A stretch of DNA of 64,000 nt, taken from assembly GCF_017813355.1 (NCBI RefSeq), contig NZ_JAGIYZ010000003.1, positions 1 through 64,000 on the forward strand, given 5' to 3'. Below the pieces are notes generated by a model. That model was not told the origin of the DNA. It did no database searches and was given only the letters and a program-made list of their open reading frames with translations. Source of the stretch: Roseomonas nitratireducens (GTDB lineage: Bacteria > Pseudomonadota > Alphaproteobacteria > Acetobacterales > Acetobacteraceae). Positions 58,065-64,000 of this stretch are shown piece by piece (the stretch's first letter is position 1; each line of letters opens with the position of its first letter). Made by a program: the position numbers and the translations under genes.

Positions 58065-58685
58065 ATGGCCCTTCGCCTCGCCGCGATCCTGTCCAGCGTC
58101 CTGCTAGGGGCCTGCTCGGTCGTGGGAATCCGCTCCGGCACCGAGGAGCCGGCCTTCACCGTGGTCGCACGGGAGGGTGAGGTGGAGATCCGCCGCTACG
58201 CCGCCCGCATCGCCGCCGAGACCGCCGTCGAGGGATCGGAGGAGGAAGCGCGGCAGGAGGGCTTCCGTCGCCTCGCCGGCTACATCTTCGGCGGCAATGC
58301 CCGGCGCGACCGCATCGCCATGACCGCCCCCGTGGCGCAGTCGCCGGGCGAGCGGATCGCCATGACGGCACCCGTCGCCCAGTCCGGCGACGGATCGCGC
58401 ATCCGCTTCTTCATGCCCGCGCGCTTCACGATGGAAACCCTGCCGGTCCCGAACGACCCGCGCGTCGCGCTCGTCACGGTGCCGGAGGAGACGGTCGCGG
58501 TGCTGCGCTTCTCCGGCCTGCCGGGCGCGTCTTCGGTCGCGGACCGTCGCGCCGCGCTGCTCGCGGCGCTGGAGGCCGGCGGCTGGCGCCCGATGGGCGA
58601 GGTCCAGGCCTGGTTCTACGACCCGCCCTGGACGGTGCCCGCGCTGCGCCGCAACGAGGTCGTCGTCGCGGTCGCCCCGCGCTAG
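58065..58685 (+). CDS. SOUL heme-binding family lipoprotein
   Basis: The 206-residue protein has a lipoprotein signal (LLGACS) and the SOUL domain: VVAREGEVEIRRYAARIAAE, and the double RIAMTAPVAQS motif, which is repeated in the family. SOUL/HBP23-like proteins bind heme or tetrapyrroles. Its end overlaps the convergent SBP gene by 4 bases. Its neighbour is the SoeABC-like operon (divergent, 111-bp gap). Confidence 0.9.
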   Translation: MALRLAAILSSVLLGACSVVGIRSGTEEPAFTVVAREGEVEIRRYAARIAAETAVEGSEEEARQEGFRRLAGYIFGGNARRDRIAMTAPVAQSPGERIAMTAPVAQSGDGSRIRFFMPARFTMETLPVPNDPRVALVTVPEETVAVLRFSGLPGASSVADRRAALLAALEAGGWRPMGEVQAWFYDPPWTVPALRRNEVVVAVAPR

Positions 58686-60241
58686 TCGCCCCGCCCGGCG
58701 GAGAAGGCGAGGGTCATTTCGTCCGTCCGCGCCTGATAGGTGACGCCGTGCCGCATCGCCCAGGTGTTCACCTGGAAATAGAGCGGGATCAGCGCCGTCT
58801 CCTCGCGCAGCGCGCGACGCGTCGCTTCCTGCGTCAGGCGTTCCCGTTCACGGTCGTCCATGGTGCGGCGCGCGCGCTGGATGATCGCGTCGATGCCCGG
58901 GTCGGAAAAGCGGCCCCGGTTCGCCGTGCCGAGGCCGAGCGCCGTGTCCCAGGAGTGGATCTGCGTCTCCAGCATCCCGAGCACTTCCGGATTGGGGGAA
59001 AAGCCGGCGAGGTTGACCGAGTAGCGGAGCTGCGCGGCCTCGGTCAGCCAGACGCCGCGCGGCTTGACCTCGACCGTCGCGGCCAGCCCGAGCCGCGTCC
59101 ACATCTGCGCGATCGCCTGCACCACCTGTTCGTCGTTCACGTAGCGGTCGTTCGGCCCGTTCACCTGCACGGCGAAGCCGCGGGGGAAGCCGGCCTCGGC
59201 CAGCAGGCGCCGCGCGGCATCGAGGTCGAAGGCGGGCGGCGCCAGGTCGGGCGAGGTGCCGAAATAGCCCGCCGGGCCGAGATCCCCCGCCGCCACCGCC
59301 TGGCCCTGCAACGCGCGGGAGACCAGCGCCTCCCGGTTGATGGCGATGGACAGCGCCCGGCGCACGCGCGCATCGCGCAGCGGGTTCCGCAGCGGGGAAC
59401 CCTCCGGCACGCGGACATGCGGGCTGTCCTCCCGCCCCGAATCGAGCGTCAGGAAGATCAGGCGGTTGGACGGGCTTTCGGCCGTCGCGAAGGCGGGATC
59501 GGACCTCAGCCGCGCGAACTGGTCGGGCGGGACGATCTCGATCAGGTCCACATCGCCCGAGCGCAGCGCCGCGACGCGCGCGCCGGCATTCGGGATGGGG
59601 CGGAACTCGACCGTCGGATGGGCGGGCGCCGGGCCGGCATACGCCGCGTTGCGCGCGTAGCGCACCGGCTGGCCGGGCTGCCAGGACACCAGGCGATAGG
59701 GCCCGCTGCCGATCATCGCGGAGCCGTCGTTGAAGGCCGCGGTCGTCAGGCCGTCCTGCTTCGGCACGACCATGACCAGCGCGAGCTGGTTCAGCAGCAG
59801 CGGGAAGGGGCCGTTCGTGCGCAGCCGGACGGTGCGCGGGCCCACCGCTTCCACCGCCGCGACCGGGCGCGTGGCGTAGCGGAAGGAGGAAGGGCTGTTC
59901 GGCACGTCGCCCGCGCGGGCGATGGTGAAGGCGATGTCCTCCGCCGTCACCGGCCGCCCGTCGCTGAAGCGGGCATCGGGATCGATCTCGAGTTCCCAGG
60001 TCGTCTCGTCGACCACGCGCCAGGACCGGGCGATGGCCGGGCGCAGCACCTGGCGGTGGTCCTGCTCGACCAACGGCTGGAAGACGTGCCGGGCATAGGC
60101 GATGTTCGTGATCAGGCTGGCGAAGTGCGGGTCGAGGCTGGTGGGGCCGGCCTCCACGCCGATGCGCAGGCTCGCGCGGTCCTGGGCGGCGGCGGGCAGG
60201 GCGATCAGCGCCGCGAGGGCGGCGGGCAGCAGGCGCTTCAT
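58682..60241 (-). CDS. peptide-type ABC solute-binding protein (family 5)
   Basis: The 519-residue protein has a Sec-type signal (MKRLLPAALAALIALPAAAQ) and the SBP_bac_5 pattern: PTSLDPHFASLITNIAYARH, FSDGRPVTAEDIAFTIARA, NPLRDARVRRALSIAINRE, and GTANRGRFSDPGID near the C-terminus, resembling the SBP at 51769-53355. It has no permease beside it. Its ATG overlaps the phosphoribosyltransferase stop (ATGA), so the two are coupled. Confidence 0.87.
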   Translation of the reverse strand: MKRLLPAALAALIALPAAAQDRASLRIGVEAGPTSLDPHFASLITNIAYARHVFQPLVEQDHRQVLRPAIARSWRVVDETTWELEIDPDARFSDGRPVTAEDIAFTIARAGDVPNSPSSFRYATRPVAAVEAVGPRTVRLRTNGPFPLLLNQLALVMVVPKQDGLTTAAFNDGSAMIGSGPYRLVSWQPGQPVRYARNAAYAGPAPAHPTVEFRPIPNAGARVAALRSGDVDLIEIVPPDQFARLRSDPAFATAESPSNRLIFLTLDSGREDSPHVRVPEGSPLRNPLRDARVRRALSIAINREALVSRALQGQAVAAGDLGPAGYFGTSPDLAPPAFDLDAARRLLAEAGFPRGFAVQVNGPNDRYVNDEQVVQAIAQMWTRLGLAATVEVKPRGVWLTEAAQLRYSVNLAGFSPNPEVLGMLETQIHSWDTALGLGTANRGRFSDPGIDAIIQRARRTMDDRERERLTQEATRRALREETALIPLYFQVNTWAMRHGVTYQARTDEMTLAFSAGRGD

Positions 60242-60930
60242 GCGGTGGCCTTCGCGTGCATCAGGGGACAGAGATCGGTCGGCGCCGTGCCGGGGCGCGG
60301 CATCCAGCCGCCCGGCACGCGCGCGAACAGCGGCGTGGCGAAGGCCGCGCGCACGGGCAGGTCGGCCGGCCAGCCGGCGCGCCAGCGATCGCCCTGCGCC
60401 ATGGCCACCAGCAGCGCCAAGGGCCGCACGCCGGCGCGTTCCAGCAAGGCGAGGCCCGCCAGCGCCGAGCTGCCGGTCGAGATCACATCGTCCACCAGCA
60501 GCGCCCGTCGCCCGGCCAGCCGGAGCAGCAGCCGCGGATCGAGCCACAGCCGGCGCTCGGCCGGCGCGGTGGAGGAGGAGGCGGGCACGGAGAGCGACTC
60601 CTCATACCAGCGCTTGCGCGACCATCCGGGCGCGACCCAGTTCGCATGGCCCAGCGCCTCCGCGACCAGCGGCGCGAAAACCTGCCCGAGCGTCGGCAGC
60701 CCGACGACGATATCGGCGCCGAGGTCGCGCGCGGCCTCGGCCATCCAGCCGCCGATGCGCCGCGCGACCGGGATCGCCGCCTGGTTGGCGATGAAGCCCG
60801 CGACCGCGACATCGCCGTAGTCGCGCAACGGCAGCACCAGGCGGGATCCGTCCGGCATGGGCGCGGGAAAGCGGTCGGTGAAAGGGCCGTCCTCGGCGCC
60901 CTGCGCCGCGAAGCCCTGCCAGAACTCCAT
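60238..60930 (-). CDS. phosphoribosyltransferase
   Basis: The 230-residue protein has the type I phosphoribosyltransferase PRPP loop RALLVDDVISTGSSALAG (about residue 145) and an upstream VVGLPTLGQVFAPLVAEALG motif. The N-terminal about 30 residues (FWQGFAAQGAEDGPFTDRF) look like a hood domain. The base it uses is not clear; adenine, xanthine or pyrimidine are possible. It is coupled to the SBP gene and divergent from the M20 gene. It may salvage bases set free by the nucleoside hydrolase. Confidence 0.8.
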   Translation of the reverse strand: MEFWQGFAAQGAEDGPFTDRFPAPMPDGSRLVLPLRDYGDVAVAGFIANQAAIPVARRIGGWMAEAARDLGADIVVGLPTLGQVFAPLVAEALGHANWVAPGWSRKRWYEESLSVPASSSTAPAERRLWLDPRLLLRLAGRRALLVDDVISTGSSALAGLALLERAGVRPLALLVAMAQGDRWRAGWPADLPVRAAFATPLFARVPGGWMPRPGTAPTDLCPLMHAKATA

Positions 60931-60997
60931 GGCGCGATCCGTGGCGGCGGGGGACGCAGCGTGGCATCTTCGCCGCAGCGCAGCAACGGAGCGCCCC

Positions 60998-62182
60998 ATG
61001 CCCAGCCCCGAGGATCTCGCCCCGCTCGTCCCCGAGATGGAGGAATGGCGGCGCGACTTCCACCGCCACCCGGAACTCGGCTTCGAGGAACGGCGCACCG
61101 CCGGCATCGTTGCCGGCCTGCTGCGCGGCTGGGGCATCGCGGTGACGGAAGGCATCGGCGTGACCGGCGTGGTCGGCAGCCTGACCGGCACGCGGGGCAC
61201 GGGCGGCAACCGTGCGGTGGCGCTGCGCGCGGACATGGACGCGCTCGCCATGCCGGAGGCGACGGGCCTGCCCTACGCCAGCGAGGCGCCCGGGCAGATG
61301 CATGCCTGCGGGCATGACGGGCACACGGCCATGCTGCTCGGCGCCGCGCGCTGGCTGGCGGCGAACCGGGACCGCTTCGGCGGCACGGTGCATTTCGTCT
61401 TCCAGCCGGCGGAGGAATCGCGCGGCGGTGCCGCCCGGATGGTGGCCGACGGGTTGTTCGAGCGCTTTCCCGTCGATGCCGTCTATGGCCTGCACAACCT
61501 GCCCGGGCTGCCGGTCGGCACCGTCGCCGTGCCCAAGGGACCGGTGCTGGCGGCCTCCGACACCTGGGAGGTGACGTTCCGCGGCGCGGGCGTGCACGGG
61601 GCGCGGCCGCATCTGGGCTCCGACGCGCCGCTCGCCGCCGCGCAGTTCATCGCCGCGCTGCCCATGGTCGTGGCGCGGGAGATCGACCCGCTGCAGGCGG
61701 CGGTGCTCAGCGTCGGCCACATCGCCGCCGGGGCGCGCCGCGCGCCCAACGTCATCCCCGCCGAGGTTTTTCTGTGTGGCACCGCCCGTTCCTTCAGCGA
61801 GGAGGTGCGCGCGCATCTGGAGGCGCGGATCGCCGCCGTCGCGCACGGCATCGCCGCGACCTGCCGGATGGTGGCGGAACCGCGCTACATCCGCCGCATC
61901 TCGCCCACCATCAACCGGGCGGAACAGGCGGCGGTCGCGGTGCGGGCGGCGCGCGCGGCCCTGGGCGATGCGCGCGCCATGGACGACCACCCGCCGCTGA
62001 CGCCGGGCGAGGATTTCTCCGAATTCCTCGCGCAGCGGCCGGGCGCCTATGTGTTCCTCGGCACGGGCGACCCGGCGCATCCGGAAGGCGTGCACCACAA
62101 CCCGCATTTCGACTTCAACGACGCGGCGCTGCCGCACGGCGCCGCCTTCTGGTGCGGCCTGGTCGAACAGGAACTCGCATGA
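60998..62182 (+). CDS. M20 family amidohydrolase/peptidase
   Basis: The 394-residue metalloenzyme belongs to the M20D (hippurate hydrolase / IAA-amino acid hydrolase) group. It has DFHRHPELGFEE, HACGHDGHTAMLLGAA with two zinc ligands, FQPAEESRGGAARMVADGLFE with the catalytic Glu, and the C-terminal EDFSEFLAQRPGAYVFLGTG. Its stop overlaps the start of the nucleoside hydrolase (ATGA). It cleaves N-acyl amino acids, substrate not known. Confidence 0.9.
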   Translation: MPSPEDLAPLVPEMEEWRRDFHRHPELGFEERRTAGIVAGLLRGWGIAVTEGIGVTGVVGSLTGTRGTGGNRAVALRADMDALAMPEATGLPYASEAPGQMHACGHDGHTAMLLGAARWLAANRDRFGGTVHFVFQPAEESRGGAARMVADGLFERFPVDAVYGLHNLPGLPVGTVAVPKGPVLAASDTWEVTFRGAGVHGARPHLGSDAPLAAAQFIAALPMVVAREIDPLQAAVLSVGHIAAGARRAPNVIPAEVFLCGTARSFSEEVRAHLEARIAAVAHGIAATCRMVAEPRYIRRISPTINRAEQAAVAVRAARAALGDARAMDDHPPLTPGEDFSEFLAQRPGAYVFLGTGDPAHPEGVHHNPHFDFNDAALPHGAAFWCGLVEQELA

Positions 62183-63099
62183 CAGCCCGCATCTGCGTCA
62201 TCGACACCGATCCCGGCACGGACGACGCCATCGCGCTCTGGCTCGCCCTGGCGAGCCCCGAACTGGATGTTCGCCTCGTCACCGTCGCGGGCGGCAATGC
62301 GGGGCTTGAGCGCACGCTGCCCAATGCCCGCGCGATCGTCGGGCTGGGCGGCCGCGCCGTACCGGTCGTGGCGGGCGCGGACCGACCGCTGCTCGGCGTC
62401 TTCACCTCGGAGCCGCGCGTGCATGGGGCGGACGGCATCGGCGGCGTGGCCTTGCCCGACGGCCCGCCCGCCACGCGCGGCATCGCGGCGGACGCCATCC
62501 GCGCGCTGCTGCGGACCGAACCGCGCGTCACGCTCATCGGCATCGGACCGGCGACGAACCTCGCGCTGGCGCTGGCGACCGAGCCGGCGCTGGCCGCGCG
62601 CGTGGAGGAGATCGTGCTGATGACCGGCGCCATGGCGGAGGGGAACATCACGCCATCGGCCGAGTTCAACGCCTGGTCCGACCCCGAATCGCTCGCCGTC
62701 CTGCTCGCCTGCGGGCGGCCGGTGACGCTCGCGACGCTCGACCTGACGGGGCAGGCGCTGGTGACACCGGCACGACTCGCGGCGCTGGAGGCCGCGGGCA
62801 GCGGAGCCTGCCTCGCGGCTGCGCTCGCCATCCTGCGCTCGGTGCCGGCTTCGCGGCGATTCGGTCTTCGCGGCTTTCCGCTGCACGACCCTTGCGCGGT
62901 GGCGTGGCTGCTCGCGCCGCACATCTTCACCACGCGGCGCGTGCATGCCGCGGTCGAGACGCAGGGCATGGGGCGGGGCCGCACGGCGATCGACCGCTGG
63001 GAGAGAAACCGGCAGCCGGCGAACGCCTTGCTGCTCGAAGCGCTCGACGCCGATGCCTTCTTCTCGCTGCTTGGTGATCGCCTCGTCGAACTGCCGTGA
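62179..63099 (+). CDS. inosine/uridine-preferring nucleoside hydrolase
   Basis: The 306-residue enzyme has the calcium-binding N-terminal motif IDTDPGTDDAIAL and the late FPLHDPCAVAWLLAP Asp. It splits nucleosides into ribose and base. It is coupled to the M20 gene and ends at 63099, 192 bases before the flp gene. The neighbouring phosphoribosyltransferase may recycle the base. Confidence 0.92.
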   Translation: MTARICVIDTDPGTDDAIALWLALASPELDVRLVTVAGGNAGLERTLPNARAIVGLGGRAVPVVAGADRPLLGVFTSEPRVHGADGIGGVALPDGPPATRGIAADAIRALLRTEPRVTLIGIGPATNLALALATEPALAARVEEIVLMTGAMAEGNITPSAEFNAWSDPESLAVLLACGRPVTLATLDLTGQALVTPARLAALEAAGSGACLAAALAILRSVPASRRFGLRGFPLHDPCAVAWLLAPHIFTTRRVHAAVETQGMGRGRTAIDRWERNRQPANALLLEALDADAFFSLLGDRLVELP

Positions 63100-63175
63100 T
63101 GAGATTGTCGACCGCCTTCACCGTTCTTTAAGTCCAGTCTCGTCAAATGTCGCTGAGGGACGGTTTCGGGTACCT

Positions 63176-63192
63176 GGCGATGATCCATCGCC
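63176..63192. repeat. inverted repeat between nucleoside hydrolase and flp
   Basis: GGCGATG-ATC-CATCGCC is a perfect 7-bp inverted repeat in the 192-bp spacer. With a 3-base loop and no U-tract it could be an operator or a processed hairpin in the flp leader rather than a terminator. Confidence 0.35.
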
Positions 63193-63291
63193 GCTGGTGA
63201 TCCGACCGGGACTGCTCGATGGCTGGCAGGATGCCTGGCCTCCATTCCCCCGCGCGCCCGAAGGGGTGGCGCGCGTCTTCGGAGACAGACC

Positions 63292-63477
63292 ATGGCAAAG
63301 ACGATTCTGGCGCGCCTGTCCGCGCTCAAGGCCGATACGCGCGGCGTGACGGCGATGGAGTACGGGCTCATCGCGGCGTTCATCGCCGTGGCGATCATCG
63401 GCGGGCTGACGCTGCTCGGCGGCAACCTCGATGCGATGCTGAACGGCATCGCCGCGAAGTTCGTGGCGCCGACCTGA
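63292..63477 (+). CDS. Flp family type IVb pilin
   Basis: The 61-residue pre-pilin has the class IVb motif: RGVTAMEYGLIAAFIAVAIIGG, with the G/x4EY processing site just before the hydrophobic stem. It is the major pilin type of Tad pili. It is the first gene of a probable tad locus that runs off the right end; a prepilin peptidase follows. A good candidate for adhesion and biofilm growth. Confidence 0.93.
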   Translation: MAKTILARLSALKADTRGVTAMEYGLIAAFIAVAIIGGLTLLGGNLDAMLNGIAAKFVAPT

Positions 63478-63579
63478 TGCCGGCGGGGCGGCGAGGCATG
63501 GCTTCGCCGCCCCACGGCCAGGCTGCGCGACCGCGGCCCTAAACTCTTCCTTCACGTGGACCCCGCCAAGGTGCAAGCG

Positions 63580-64000
63580 ATGGTCCCGTTCCCCGCCCCG
63601 ACGATGCCGGATGCGATCGCCCTGGTGGCGTTTCCCGTGCTCGCGGCCGCCGCCTTCCGCGACGTCGCGGTGCGGCGGATCCCGAACGCGCTCGTCGCCG
63701 CCATCGCCTTGCTGGGCGTCGCACGGCACGCCGCCTCCGGCCTGGGCCCGCTTTTCCTGTCCTGCATTGCCGCCTCTCTCGTGCTGTTCGCGGCCTTCAT
63801 GCTTTGGCGGCGCGGCGTGCTGGGCGGCGGCGACGTGAAGCTGCTGGCGGCGACCGCCCTGCTCGTACCGCCCATTGCCGTGCCCCATCTGCTGCTTGCG
63901 ACCGCGATCGCCGGCGGGCTCCTCGCGGCCTGCCACCTGCTGCTGCGGCGCCATGCCGGCCTGCCCGTGGCGATGCCCTCGGGCGCCATCGGCCGCGTCC
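63580..64000 (+). CDS. prepilin peptidase (CpaA/TadV type), 3' end outside window
   Basis: An open frame from ATG 63580 to the window end gives 140 residues without a stop: MVPFPAPTMPDAIALVAFP, then FRDVAVRRIPN and GGGDVKLLAA. The two Asp residues of the A24 prepilin peptidases (D in FRDV and D in GGGDVKL) are both present, in several membrane helices. An in-frame ATG at 63604 is an alternative start. CpaA/TadV processes Flp pilins, in line with the pilin gene 102 bases upstream. Confidence 0.85.
   Translation, partial: MVPFPAPTMPDAIALVAFPVLAAAAFRDVAVRRIPNALVAAIALLGVARHAASGLGPLFLSCIAASLVLFAAFMLWRRGVLGGGDVKLLAATALLVPPIAVPHLLLATAIAGGLLAACHLLLRRHAGLPVAMPSGAIGRV

Noticed and set aside
58312-58400. 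Tandem duplication RIAMTAPVAQS in the SOUL protein as a recent repeat
   Set aside because: The double MTAPV motif is typical of the SOUL family, so it is not a local oddity.

Overview
The window is high-GC DNA (single lines counted by hand reach about 77% G+C) from an alphaproteobacterium. Initiator tRNA, Bpt-type aminoacyl-tRNA-protein transferase, cytochrome bc1 assembly chaperone, the DUF177-rpmF-plsX-fabH-ihfA-merR block and the ribD-ribE-ribBA-ribH-nusB-thiL block all fit Rhodospirillales; an Acetobacteraceae/Roseomonas-like chromosome is my best inference. Genes are tightly packed, mostly in short operons with ATGA/GTGA start-stop overlaps. There is no prophage, CRISPR array or recognisable insertion sequence.

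Left part (1-31 kb): the 3' half of an initiator tRNA-Met and a terminator; an ABC-F protein; a minus-strand thiolase-arsA pair (ArsA ATPase without ArsB/ArsD); a minus-strand run of Lon-like protease, universal stress protein and a P1B-5-type metal ATPase with a C-terminal hemerythrin domain, followed by an MmgE/PrpD protein; a GMC oxidoreductase; bpt; a penicillin acylase-family hydrolase; a TPR protein; aldehyde dehydrogenase plus small lipoprotein; an isolated divergent TssC (type VI sheath) homologue; YdeI-like protein, class III CoA-transferase, alpha/beta hydrolase, SDR, a chemoreceptor with a PilZ tail, and a metY-hemB-small ORF operon whose leader can fold over the metY ribosome-binding site.

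Middle (31-38 kb): a minus-strand surface-glycan modification cluster: two glycosyltransferases, a coiled-coil/beta-domain protein, an FkbM methyltransferase, a DUF6492-like protein and a Stf0-type sulfotransferase. Its upstream end is strikingly AT-rich (23 G/C in 60 bases at 37381-37440), suggesting horizontal acquisition.

Right-middle (37.7-51.7 kb): housekeeping genes on the plus strand: rpiB-glyA-nrdR-zinc metallopeptidase, then the riboflavin operon with nusB and thiL. The GTP cyclohydrolase half of its RibBA has lost the zinc cysteines. An MFS transporter, BamE, the bc1 chaperone, DUF177, rpmF, plsX, fabH, ihfA, a MerR regulator and tRNA-Pro(GGG) follow.

Right part (51.7-64 kb): a three-gene molybdoenzyme operon resembling the cytoplasmic sulfite dehydrogenase SoeABC, flanked by two peptide-type ABC solute-binding proteins without permeases; a SOUL heme-binding lipoprotein; a phosphoribosyltransferase, an M20 amidohydrolase and a nucleoside hydrolase that look like a scavenging group; and the start of a Tad pilus locus (Flp pilin and a prepilin peptidase cut by the window end).

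The least expected items are the orphan TssC, the metal ATPase-hemerythrin/Lon-like/USP operon (whose Lon-like protein has no recognisable P-loop), the sulfotransferase island, the metY leader and the RibBX-like RibBA.
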